A stretch of 64,000 nucleotides of DNA from Acidobacteriaceae bacterium (GTDB lineage Bacteria > Acidobacteriota > Terriglobia > Terriglobales > Acidobacteriaceae): contig JASHOQ010000018.1 in NCBI GenBank assembly GCA_030041045.1, positions 1 to 64,000 on the forward strand, in the 5' to 3' direction. Of the stretch, positions 24,383 to 32,492 are shown piece after piece; the first letter of the stretch is position 1; each line of letters starts with the position of its first letter. Under the pieces are notes generated by a model. That model worked only from the letters and a program-made list of their open reading frames with translations, had not been told where the DNA came from and ran no database searches. The position numbers and the translations under genes were made by a program.

Positions 24383-26914
24383 ATGGCGGAAACGGCCCCG
24401 GTGGCATCCACGAAGGCGGAAAAAGAGCAGCCCAGGTCATTTGGAAGCGGCTTCAAGCTGATCGGCAGGGACTACGCGACCCCCGACATGATTGCCAAAG
24501 TGACGGGGGCGTCGAAGTATGCCGAAGATTTTCGCGCCGAGGGAATGCTGTTCTGCCGGCTTGCCCTGAGTCCCATGCCGCACGGCCGCATCAGGAGCAT
24601 CGACGCGAGCGAAGCCCTCGCCCTGCCGGGCGTGAAGGCCGTGCTCACGGCGGACGACATCCCCGTGCAGGCAGATTACCTGGACGACAACGGCAGAACC
24701 ATCAAAGCCAGCAAGTGGGGTGAGCGCGCGCTGACCAATGAGCCGGTTTACCAGGGTGAGCCGATTTTTGCCGTGGCTGCAGTGGACGAGCTGACCTGCG
24801 CGGAAGCCATCGAACGCGTGAAGGTGGACATGGAGCCTCTGCCCTTTGTCATCGATCCGTTGGACAGCTTGCGGCCGGACGGGCCGAATCCGCGCGCAGA
24901 CGGGAATGTGTGGGTGCGGCCGGCGCCGCCCGCTCCTCCTGCGCCCGCGCTGACCTCGCTCAAGTGGACCAGCGCGGACTTTGCCGATTACGACAAGGGC
25001 GAATTGCCCATGGGGCCTGCGCCGGACACGTGGAAGTATGGCGACGTGGATGCGGGCTTCAAGGCTGCGGCGCTGATTCTCGATGAGTCCTTTGTCACCC
25101 CGGACGTGAGCCACCAGTGCCTTGAGCCGCGCACGGCCATGGCCTACTGGCAGAACGGCAAGCTCTACATGCACACGGGCACGCAGAGCACCTTTCAGAC
25201 CGTGCCGGCGATCGCGCGCTGGATGAACCTGAAGACCGACGACATCGTCCTGATCAGCGAATACACCGGAGGCGGGTTCGGCAGCAAGATCACGGGCGGC
25301 GTGACCATGATCATTCCCGCGCTGCTCTCGCGCAAGCTGAATGCGCCGGTGATGATGCGCATCAGCCGCCAGGAAGAGCACTTCATCGGGCGCGCCCGGC
25401 CCAGCGTGATGGGACGCGTGAAGGTGGGTTTCGCCAAAGATGGGCGCATCACCGCCCTCGACATGTACACGGTAACCAACGCCGGTTCCTACGATATGTC
25501 GGGCGACGGCGAAACCGCGGGCCGCATTATTTCTCTGCTTTACCAGCCGCAGGCCATGCGCTGGCGCGGCCTCAGCGTGATGACTAACACGCCGCCGCGC
25601 AGCGCGCAGAGTGCGCCGGGCGGGATGCAGGGCATTGCCATCCTGGAGCCGGTGCTGTCGAAAGCCGCGCGCAGGCTGGGCGTGGACCAGGTGGCCCTGC
25701 GCGATGTGAATTGCCCTGAGGGCAAAGCGGAGTATGGCGCGCCGAACCAGGAAGGCAAGCGCCACTACACCACCAGTTGCTTCATGCGCATGGCGCTGGA
25801 GCATGGAGCGGAACAGTTCCGGTGGAAAGAGCGCTTGGCGCAGCCGAAGAAGAGCGGCGCCAAGGTGCGCGGCCTGGGCGTGTCGCTCAGCTGCTACGTG
25901 GGCGGGACCATCGGGTTCGATGGGCTGATCGTGGTCACTCCCGAAGGGCGCGTGCGTTTCCACTCGGGAATCGGCAACCTGGGAACCGAATCAGTGATCG
26001 ACGTGCATCGTGCGGGCGCCGAGATGCTGGGCGTGCCCTGGGAAGTGTGCGATGTGGTGTGGGGCGATACCTCGCAGATTATGCCCTATACCTGCGTGAG
26101 CGGCGGCAGCCAGACCACGCATGCCATGACGCGTGCTGCCTATGCCGTGGCTACGGAGTGCAAGCAGAAGCTGAAGGAAGTTGCGGCCAAAACGCACGGT
26201 GGAACTCCTGACAACTACGACGTGGTGGATGGCCGCGTGGTGCGCAAGGGCGGCGGCACAGTGATGACGCTCTCGGAAGCCGCGCAGAAGGCGATCGAGC
26301 TGGGCGGGATCTACGACGGGCACCAGGCGCCGGACGACGTGCACAAGCAGACCAGGGCCGCGGTGGCCGCGCTGGCCGGCCGGGGACTGGTGGTCTCCGC
26401 CAAGGACAAGTACCCGCGCGACGGCGACACCTATTCCTTTGTGGCCTGCTTTGCGGAAGTGGAAGCCGATGTGGAGACGGGCAAATATTACATCACCGAT
26501 TTTCTGGCGTACGGCGATGTGGGCACGGTGCTTCATCCCCACTCCCTCGGCGGGCAGATGCTGGGCCGCTCCACTCTGGGCATTGCCCACGCCATCGGGC
26601 AGAAGTGGGTGATCGATCCCCAATACGGCGTCACCGTTGCCGAGCGCTTCTACCAGAACAAGCCGCCCACCATCCTCGATGTGCCCGTCGACATGCAATG
26701 GAACGCGCTGAACATTCCCGACCCGGAGACGCCGGTGGGCTCGCGGGGCGTGGGTGAACCGCCTGTGGGCGGCGGCTGCGCGGCGATTTTGAACGCGCTG
26801 AGCGATGCCCTCGGCGACGAGATCTTTGAGCGCGCGCCGGTGAATGCGGATACGATTCTGGCCTCGCTGGAAGCGGGAAGACCGATGCAGCAGCCTTTGG
26901 TGGCCAGCATTTAG
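24383..26914 (+). CDS. Molybdopterin-binding catalytic subunit, xanthine dehydrogenase family
   Basis: This is an 843-residue hydroxylase large subunit. Family blocks include the N-terminal VTGASKYAEDF, the molybdopterin loops EYTGGGFGSKITGG and RSAQSAPGGMQG, and the C-terminal SRGVGEPPVGGG in which E792 is the expected catalytic base. The ATG at 24383 follows GAGGAGG. It has no export signal of its own and would be carried across by the Tat signal of the Fe-S subunit. Together with the FAD subunit and cytochrome b it makes a molybdenum hydroxylase that feeds electrons to the membrane. Confidence 0.9.
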   Translation: MAETAPVASTKAEKEQPRSFGSGFKLIGRDYATPDMIAKVTGASKYAEDFRAEGMLFCRLALSPMPHGRIRSIDASEALALPGVKAVLTADDIPVQADYLDDNGRTIKASKWGERALTNEPVYQGEPIFAVAAVDELTCAEAIERVKVDMEPLPFVIDPLDSLRPDGPNPRADGNVWVRPAPPAPPAPALTSLKWTSADFADYDKGELPMGPAPDTWKYGDVDAGFKAAALILDESFVTPDVSHQCLEPRTAMAYWQNGKLYMHTGTQSTFQTVPAIARWMNLKTDDIVLISEYTGGGFGSKITGGVTMIIPALLSRKLNAPVMMRISRQEEHFIGRARPSVMGRVKVGFAKDGRITALDMYTVTNAGSYDMSGDGETAGRIISLLYQPQAMRWRGLSVMTNTPPRSAQSAPGGMQGIAILEPVLSKAARRLGVDQVALRDVNCPEGKAEYGAPNQEGKRHYTTSCFMRMALEHGAEQFRWKERLAQPKKSGAKVRGLGVSLSCYVGGTIGFDGLIVVTPEGRVRFHSGIGNLGTESVIDVHRAGAEMLGVPWEVCDVVWGDTSQIMPYTCVSGGSQTTHAMTRAAYAVATECKQKLKEVAAKTHGGTPDNYDVVDGRVVRKGGGTVMTLSEAAQKAIELGGIYDGHQAPDDVHKQTRAAVAALAGRGLVVSAKDKYPRDGDTYSFVACFAEVEADVETGKYYITDFLAYGDVGTVLHPHSLGGQMLGRSTLGIAHAIGQKWVIDPQYGVTVAERFYQNKPPTILDVPVDMQWNALNIPDPETPVGSRGVGEPPVGGGCAAILNALSDALGDEIFERAPVNADTILASLEAGRPMQQPLVASI

Positions 26915-26925
26915 AAGCAGGGAAC

Positions 26926-27002
26926 AGGGATCAGGGGTCAGGGATCAGAAAGACGCCGAGCGGCGCGAGACTGAACCCTGACACCTGACACCTGAAACCT
27001 GA
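26926..27002. repeat. CCCTGA-type repeat in both orientations
   Basis: Two tracts of opposite orientation face each other: GGGATCAGGGGTCAGGGATC (from 26928) and CCCTGACACCTGACACCTGA (from 26976). They can form an imperfect stem-loop in the 99-bp gap between the molybdopterin and FAD subunit genes, while transcription presumably reads through. Confidence 0.6.
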
Positions 27003-27013
27003 TGGAGTGAGTC

Positions 27014-28072
27014 ATGGCAGTCTTTCGCGATGTGATGCCCGCCTTCGACCTGCTGCAGCCGGATTCGGTGGCTGAAGCAACCCGGCTGCTCGATGAAAAC
27101 GGCAGCGGCGCCTGGATCATGGCCGGCGGCCTGGACAGCTTTGACTGGCTCAAGGACCGCATCAAGAAACCGGGCGTGCTGGTGGATCTGAGCGGCATCG
27201 ACGAGCTCAAAGGAATTCGCGTCTCCGGCGACGGCGTCGAAATCGGCGCCATGACCACGCTCACTGAAATTGCCAACAACCCCGAAATCCGCAAAAACTA
27301 TAGCGTCCTTTCCGACGCGGTCTCCGTCGTCGCCTCGCCGCAGATTCGCAACCAGGGCACGCTGGGCGGCAACGTCTCCCAGGACACCCGCTGCTGGTAC
27401 TATCGCGGCGGCTGGCCCTGCTACCGCGCCGGCGGCAACATTTGCTACGCCGACACGCCCGTGGGCCGCAACCGCGAGCACGCCATCTTCGGCGCCGACC
27501 GCTGCGTGGCCGTCCATCCCTCGGATTCCGCGCCCGCCCTGATCGCCCTCGACGCCAGGTTCGTCATCCGCTCCGCCAAAGGCGAGCGCGTGGTCGACGC
27601 TGAAGACTACTTCATCGGCCCGGATGTCGACATCACCCGCCTCAACATCCTCGCGCCCGGCGACCTGCTCACCGCCATCCGCATCCCCGCAGCGTGGTCG
27701 GGCACAAAGTTTTACTTCGAAAAGGTGCGCGACCGCAATGTGTGGGATTTCCCCCTGATGAACGTCGCCTCTGCGATGGAAGTCAACGGCGGCAACATCA
27801 GCCGCATCCGCATCGCCGTGAGCGCGGTCGCCCCGCGGCCCATGCGCCTGCGCAACGTCGAATCCGCTGTTGTGGGCAAACCTGTCGACGCCTCCACCGG
27901 CGAAATGGCCGGCAAGCTCGCCGTCCAGGGCGCTGTGCCTTTGCAATTCAACGCCTACAAAATCCCCCTCATGCGCAACCTGGTCAAGCGCGCCATCTCT
28001 GGCGTTCCCATGCCCCAGCAAGCCAAGAGCGGGCTTGCCGGGGACCCCATTCCGGAGGCGTCATGGAGCTGA
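27014..28072 (+). CDS. FAD-binding subunit with four-Cys insertion
   Basis: This 352-residue medium subunit binds FAD (WIMAGGLDSFDWLKD at the first FAD loop and QGTLGGNVSQDTR at the second). Directly after the second loop are three cysteines (C127, C136, C144), with a fourth at C164, in the region where 4-hydroxybenzoyl-CoA reductase holds an extra [4Fe-4S] cluster. A similar cluster is likely here. The last 20 residues (QQAKSGLAGDP and on) come from a REP-like palindrome. Its end overlaps the cytochrome gene by 10 bp. Confidence 0.85.
   Translation: MAVFRDVMPAFDLLQPDSVAEATRLLDENGSGAWIMAGGLDSFDWLKDRIKKPGVLVDLSGIDELKGIRVSGDGVEIGAMTTLTEIANNPEIRKNYSVLSDAVSVVASPQIRNQGTLGGNVSQDTRCWYYRGGWPCYRAGGNICYADTPVGRNREHAIFGADRCVAVHPSDSAPALIALDARFVIRSAKGERVVDAEDYFIGPDVDITRLNILAPGDLLTAIRIPAAWSGTKFYFEKVRDRNVWDFPLMNVASAMEVNGGNISRIRIAVSAVAPRPMRLRNVESAVVGKPVDASTGEMAGKLAVQGAVPLQFNAYKIPLMRNLVKRAISGVPMPQQAKSGLAGDPIPEASWS
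28013..28043. repeat. REP-like palindrome, family 2 (copy 3), at the end of the FAD subunit gene
   Basis: CCCCAGCAAGCC (28013-28024) pairs with GGGCTTGCCGGGG (28031-28043) with one mismatch. It encodes the FAD subunit tail in frame and lies just before the ribosome site (CCGGAGGCG) of the next gene. Confidence 0.6.
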
Positions 28073-28926
28073 TTCAGTGGGCCACCAATCCCTGGGGCCA
28101 GCACGTGCCCGCGCACATCGCCTGGGGACTCATCTGGGTCGCGGGCCTCTTCGGCCTGCTCTTCATGATCGTGCACGCACTCTACGTGGCCTTCGTCGCC
28201 GGCCCCAAGGCCTTCCAGAAAAACCCTGTACCCGTTGCCGAATCCGCCATTCCTGAGCGCGTTCCCCGCCACTCGCTAGCCGCGCGCCTCTTTCACTGGG
28301 TCATGGCCGCATCCATGCTCACGCTGCTGGTCACGGCCTTTCTGCCCAAGATGGGCGTTCAGTTCAACTGGGTCCTTTATCACTGGATCGCCGGCGTCGT
28401 CCTCACCGTTTCCATCCTCTTTCACGTTATCCACTCGTCCTTCTTTCTCGACTTCTGGTCCATCTGGCCTGACCGCATCGATATTCGCGACTCCATCAGC
28501 CGCTCTCTGCGCTTCTTCGGCAAGCCCGCGCCTGCGCCGCGCCGCTTCGCCAAGTACCCGCTCGAAAACAAGATCTACCATCTGGTCATCGTCATCGCCG
28601 GCCTGGCCGTCATCGCCACCGGCCTGTTCATGATGAAGCGTATTGAGACGCCCATCTTCTCGCGCAATCCTTACCTCTTCAGCGACATGACCTGGGGCCT
28701 GATGTATGTGCTCCACGGCCTGGCCGGCGTGGGCCTCATCGCCCTGGTCATGGTCCACGTCTACATGGGAGTCCGCCCGGAAAAACTGCCCATCACCAAG
28801 TCGATGATCTTCGGCTGGATGAGCCGCGATTATTACCTTGAGGAACACGATCCGGAGCGCTGGGCGGTCGACAAGCCTGCGAGCCCTGAAAAGAAACAAG
28901 GCTACGCCGCTAGCGATGCCGACTGA
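28063..28926 (+). CDS. Membrane cytochrome b subunit
   Basis: This 287-residue protein resembles the di-heme cytochrome b of formate dehydrogenase and Ni-hydrogenase. It has about five membrane segments; likely heme ligands are in LFHWVMAAS, LYHWIAGV with FHVIHSSF, and VLHGLAGV with VMVHVYMG. It would pass electrons from the periplasmic molybdenum hydroxylase to menaquinone. I chose ATG 28063, which follows CCGGAGG and overlaps the FAD gene stop. Confidence 0.87.
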   Translation: MELIQWATNPWGQHVPAHIAWGLIWVAGLFGLLFMIVHALYVAFVAGPKAFQKNPVPVAESAIPERVPRHSLAARLFHWVMAASMLTLLVTAFLPKMGVQFNWVLYHWIAGVVLTVSILFHVIHSSFFLDFWSIWPDRIDIRDSISRSLRFFGKPAPAPRRFAKYPLENKIYHLVIVIAGLAVIATGLFMMKRIETPIFSRNPYLFSDMTWGLMYVLHGLAGVGLIALVMVHVYMGVRPEKLPITKSMIFGWMSRDYYLEEHDPERWAVDKPASPEKKQGYAASDAD

Positions 28927-29371
28927 GCCGGATATGCCTGACGCGCGCAAAGAGGCCGGCATCGACCGGCTCTCAGACACCATTGAAGATTGCTACGAGT
29001 TCACGCTCTCCTACGCCGCGAAGGGCCTGGCCACCGACGAAGACAGCGACCTGGGCCGCCAGTTGCGCGAAAAGCTCTCCCATGCAGCGCAGGCCATGCG
29101 CGGCCTTCCCGACGCCTGCGCCGCAGCGGCTCGTGAGCTCGCGCTTGCGCCCGCGGCAACCTATGACCGATTCTTCGCCGTCCTCGCCCGCGATGCCGAA
29201 ACCTCCATCGCCGCGCTCGAGCTGGTGCTCGCGCAGCCGGTCATCGGCTCGCAATTGATTGACAACCTCAACGCATCCATTCACCTGCGCGCGCTGCTCA
29301 CGGATCTTTTTCTGGTCACGGAAATCTTCTCGCTCCGGCAGGCGCAGGCGAACCCCGCAGCAAAAGCGTAG
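28916..29371 (+). CDS. Helical protein of unknown function in the molybdenum hydroxylase operon
   Basis: This is a protein of about 151 residues from ATG 28916 (ATG 28934 also possible). It is almost all helical, without membrane segments or known motifs; ELSDTIEDCYEF-like and DRFFAVLARDAETSIAALELVL stretches suggest a helical bundle. It overlaps the cytochrome gene end and precedes the IscU-like gene by 9 bp, so it is in the operon. A chaperone or assembly role is possible from context only. Confidence 0.6.
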   Translation: MPTEPDMPDARKEAGIDRLSDTIEDCYEFTLSYAAKGLATDEDSDLGRQLREKLSHAAQAMRGLPDACAAAARELALAPAATYDRFFAVLARDAETSIAALELVLAQPVIGSQLIDNLNASIHLRALLTDLFLVTEIFSLRQAQANPAAKA

Positions 29372-29380
29372 AGTACGAAG

Positions 29381-29758
29381 GTGGGCGGCAAGATGTATTC
29401 GCCTCAAGTCCTCGATCACTTTGAGCATCCGCGCAACGCGGGGGTCCTCGAGCATCCTGACGCCGCTGCCCAGGTCGAAAATCCCGCCTGCGGCGACGTT
29501 CTCAAGCTCACGCTCAAGCTTTCCTTCGGGCAGATTGCCGAAATTCGCTTTCAGGCCAAAGGCTGCGTCGCTTCCATGGCCTGCGGTTCCGCGCTGACGG
29601 AGCTGGCGCTGGGCAAGTCCCCGGCCCAGGCCCGCACCCTGCGCAAGGAGGCTTTGCTCGCCGCCCTCGGCGGATTGCCTCCCGCCTCGCATCATGCCGT
29701 CCAGCTTGCGCTCGACACGCTCGATGCGGCTCTCGATCAGCTTCACGGGCGCGCCTGA
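29381..29758 (+). CDS. IscU/NifU N-domain-like scaffold lacking the third Cys
   Basis: This is a 125-residue single-domain protein of the iron-sulfur scaffold family. IscU normally binds a cluster with three Cys. Here C37 (PACGD) and C62 (KGCVASMACG) are present, but the LPPxKxHC site reads LPPASHHAV, so the third Cys is Ala106 after His105. C68 may compensate. The start is GTG 29381 (ATG at 29393 also possible). It probably serves cluster assembly for the Fe-S-rich hydroxylase. Its end overlaps the convergent mocA-like gene by 16 bp. Confidence 0.78.
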   Translation: MGGKMYSPQVLDHFEHPRNAGVLEHPDAAAQVENPACGDVLKLTLKLSFGQIAEIRFQAKGCVASMACGSALTELALGKSPAQARTLRKEALLAALGGLPPASHHAVQLALDTLDAALDQLHGRA

Positions 29759-30360
29759 GCCTTCGCCCCATAATCAGCCGGCGTGTTCATCCCCGAGCTA
29801 TCCATGGCCTCCGGCACCGGAACAGACACAAAGCGCCCGGCGTGCGCGCGCTTCACCTCGCGCGCGTTGCTGCTGACGGGCGCGCGCAGGATAGCCTCGA
29901 TCCACGCGCTCCCGGCCAGCAGCGGATGCCCGTGCCGTCCCTCGTGTTCCGGCGTCACCGCCCAAAATCCCCGCGTGACCGCCTGCGCAAACTCTGCGCA
30001 AAGCCGCTCAAGCGAGGCTGCGCTCAGCGGCGGGCAATCCACGGGCGTGATCATCGCCGCGTCGAACCCGCGCTCCAACACGGCGCGCAGACCCGTTTGC
30101 AGGGAGCTGAACTGTCCCCGCTCCGGCGCGGGATTCACCGCCATCTCCGCGCCGCACCGGGCAATCACCGGCTCCAGCCGCTCGGCATTGCGCCCCGTCA
30201 CCACCACCACGGCCTGCGTATGCGGCCGCAGCGCTCTGATCTGCGCCGCGAGCAGCGTCGTCCCGTCTTCTGTGTTTGGGGGCCAGGGCAGCAGCGCCTT
30301 GTCGGTGCCCATGCGCGCGGAGGCGCCCGCGGCCAGAATCAATCCGCACAAAGCCGGCAT
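29743..30360 (-). CDS. MocA/MobA-like molybdenum cofactor nucleotidyltransferase
   Basis: This is a 205-residue NTP-transferase that attaches a nucleotide (probably CMP, as in MocA) to molybdopterin. The signature LILAAGASARMGTDKALLPW is at the N terminus, with the substrate blocks TPVDCPPLS and HGHPLLAG. The ATG at 30360 is seven bases after the xdhC stop. Xanthine dehydrogenase-family enzymes with a cytosine dinucleotide cofactor need MocA and XdhC, which explains this gene pair. Confidence 0.85.
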   Translation of the reverse strand: MPALCGLILAAGASARMGTDKALLPWPPNTEDGTTLLAAQIRALRPHTQAVVVVTGRNAERLEPVIARCGAEMAVNPAPERGQFSSLQTGLRAVLERGFDAAMITPVDCPPLSAASLERLCAEFAQAVTRGFWAVTPEHEGRHGHPLLAGSAWIEAILRAPVSSNAREVKRAHAGRFVSVPVPEAMDSSGMNTPADYGAKAQARP

Positions 30361-30367
30361 GGCATTT

Positions 30368-31252
30368 TCACTTCTTGGCTGGCGCGGGCTCGCTCTCCGC
30401 GTTCTCATCTGCCGCGCCCGCCGCGCCGGAGCGGTTGCGGTGCGCCCAGCTCATGTGCGGCAGCGCGGCTTCCGCGTGCCGGCGGAACGCGATGAGTTCG
30501 GCCAGGATTGAAACCGCGATCTCCTCCGGCGTCACCGCGCCAATGTCCAGCCCCACCGGCGAGCGCAGCCGCTCGAACAGCTCCGGATCGAGCCCCTCCG
30601 CCACCAGCTCCCGCACCACCGTAATGGCCTTGCGCCGCGAGCCCACCATGCCGATATACCGCGCCTGCGTCTGCACCGCCCAGCGCAGGATGCGCATGTC
30701 GTCGCGGTGTCCGCGCGTAGCGATGACGATGTACGAGGACTCGTGCGGCGCCGGCTCCCTGAACACTTTATCGAAGGCTTCCTCGAAATCCAGCGCCACG
30801 AGGGCGCGCGCTCCCGGGAACCGCTCTGCGTTCGCATACGCCTCGCGGTCGTCGCACACGATCACTTCGAACCCGGCATTTTTGGCGGCCTTGAACAGCT
30901 CCAGCGCCACGTGCCCCGCGCCGAAGAGGTAGAGTAGAGGCGACGGCAGCACCGGCTCGATGAAGATCTCCAGCGTTCCCCCGCACACCAGCCCGGTGTC
31001 GTACTTCGGGTCCTGGTTCAGGTCGAAGCTCAGCGAGCACGGTTTCTCGTTGGCGATCACATCCCGCGCCGCGCGCCACACCTCGGCCTCGACGCAGCCT
31101 CCGCCGATGGTGCCCGCAATCGACCCATCGTCGCGCACCAGCATCTTCGCGCTCTTGAACGAGGGGATGGACCCGCGCGCGTTCACAATCGTGGCCACCG
31201 CTCCCCGGCGGCCCTCCCGCTGCAGCGCGACGATCTCCTCGTAGATATTCAT
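30368..31252 (-). CDS. xdhC: XdhC/CoxI-family molybdenum cofactor maturation protein
   Basis: This is a 294-residue protein that binds molybdenum cofactor, helps its sulfuration and inserts it in xanthine dehydrogenase-type enzymes. Visible blocks are GTIGGGCVEAEVW in the XdhC/CoxI domain, the Rossmann loop LYLFGAGHVALELF and the GMVGSRRK motif. The C-terminal 30 residues are disordered. It forms a two-gene leftward unit with the mocA-like gene, convergent with the hydroxylase operon it serves. Confidence 0.9.
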   Translation of the reverse strand: MNIYEEIVALQREGRRGAVATIVNARGSIPSFKSAKMLVRDDGSIAGTIGGGCVEAEVWRAARDVIANEKPCSLSFDLNQDPKYDTGLVCGGTLEIFIEPVLPSPLLYLFGAGHVALELFKAAKNAGFEVIVCDDREAYANAERFPGARALVALDFEEAFDKVFREPAPHESSYIVIATRGHRDDMRILRWAVQTQARYIGMVGSRRKAITVVRELVAEGLDPELFERLRSPVGLDIGAVTPEEIAVSILAELIAFRRHAEAALPHMSWAHRNRSGAAGAADENAESEPAPAKK

Positions 31253-31392
31253 CTCTCCCGATTATTGGATTTGCGGCAGGTCAAGTCAAACCGGGCCTAT
31301 CCTGGCACGGATCGCCGCTTACCCCATTGCCCTCTTCGCTCTTTTCAATTAACTTCAAAGACTCATGGTTTTCCTTTTGCGAGGGGATCGCA

Positions 31393-32262
31393 ATGTCGCA
31401 TGTCGTTCGCTGTTCCATCATTCAGGCCTCCAACGCCATTCCGGCCACGGAGCCGCTCGCCCGCCAGAAAGAGGCCATGGTCGAAAAGCACGTGGGCCTG
31501 ATCCGCCAGGCCGCCGCTGCCGGCGCGCAGATCGTCTGCCTGCAGGAGATCTTTAACGGCCCCTATTTCTGCGCCGAGCAATCCACTAAGTGGTACGAAT
31601 CCACCGAGCCCGTTCCCTCGGGCCCCACCGTCGCCCTGATGCAGCAGCTCGCCCGGGAGCTGCGCATCGCCATGGTCGTCCCCGTCTACGAGGTCGAGCA
31701 GGAGGGCATCTTCTACAACACCGCCGCAGTCCTTCACAACAACGGCGCCTATCTGGGCAAATATCGCAAGACCCATATCCCCCACGTGGCCCCCGGCTTC
31801 TGGGAAAAGTTTTATTTTCGTCCCGGCAATCTCGGCTATCCCGTTTTCGATCTCGGCTTCGTCAAAATCGGTGTGTATATCTGCTACGACCGCCATTTTC
31901 CTGAGGGCGCGCGCTGCCTGGGCTTGAACGGCGCGGAGATCGTCTTCAACCCCTCGGCCACGGTCGCCGGTCTGAGCGAGTATCTGTGGCAGCTGGAGCA
32001 GCCCGCCCACGCGGCAGCCAACGGCTACTTCATCGCCGCCATTAATCGCGTGGGGACTGAAGCGCCGTGGAACATCGGCGAGTTTTACGGCTCCAGTTAC
32101 TTTGCCAATCCGCGCGGCAAAATCGTCGCCCAGGCTTCGCGCGACAAAGATGAGGTGCTCACTGCAGACCTTAACCTTGACGAGATTGCCGAAGTGCGCC
32201 GCACCTGGCAGTTTTACCGCGACCGCCGGCCCGACCTCTACGGGCCGCTGGTCGCGTCTTAG
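31393..32262 (+). CDS. pydC: Beta-ureidopropionase (nitrilase superfamily)
   Basis: This enzyme hydrolyses N-carbamoyl-beta-alanine to beta-alanine, CO2 and ammonia, the last step of reductive pyrimidine breakdown. The 289-residue protein has the catalytic triad E52 (CLQEIFNGPYFC), K126 (YRKTHIPH) and C164 (YICYDRHFPE). FNGPYFCAEQ and HVAPGFWEKFYF are typical of beta-ureidopropionase and N-carbamoylputrescine amidases; the neighbours decide for the former. I chose ATG 31393, after GAGGGGATCG. Confidence 0.85.
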   Translation: MSHVVRCSIIQASNAIPATEPLARQKEAMVEKHVGLIRQAAAAGAQIVCLQEIFNGPYFCAEQSTKWYESTEPVPSGPTVALMQQLARELRIAMVVPVYEVEQEGIFYNTAAVLHNNGAYLGKYRKTHIPHVAPGFWEKFYFRPGNLGYPVFDLGFVKIGVYICYDRHFPEGARCLGLNGAEIVFNPSATVAGLSEYLWQLEQPAHAAANGYFIAAINRVGTEAPWNIGEFYGSSYFANPRGKIVAQASRDKDEVLTADLNLDEIAEVRRTWQFYRDRRPDLYGPLVAS

Positions 32263-32492
32263 TTCGCTTGGGAAGGGGTGCGACTTTAGAACTTGCTGTA
32301 AGGTTCGCCGGACGCGGCACGAAGTGTCAGGGCACGGCTTCAATCGTGCCATATTGATCTCGTTTTGAAAGGGCACGGCTTCAGCCGTGCCGAATTGAAG
32401 GCATGAAAGATCAGGGGCTTTAGCCCCTGCGGGAAATTTTTTTGAGGATCGCTGAGGGGACGCATGCAGCCACCTTCACCTCGGATTCGCGC

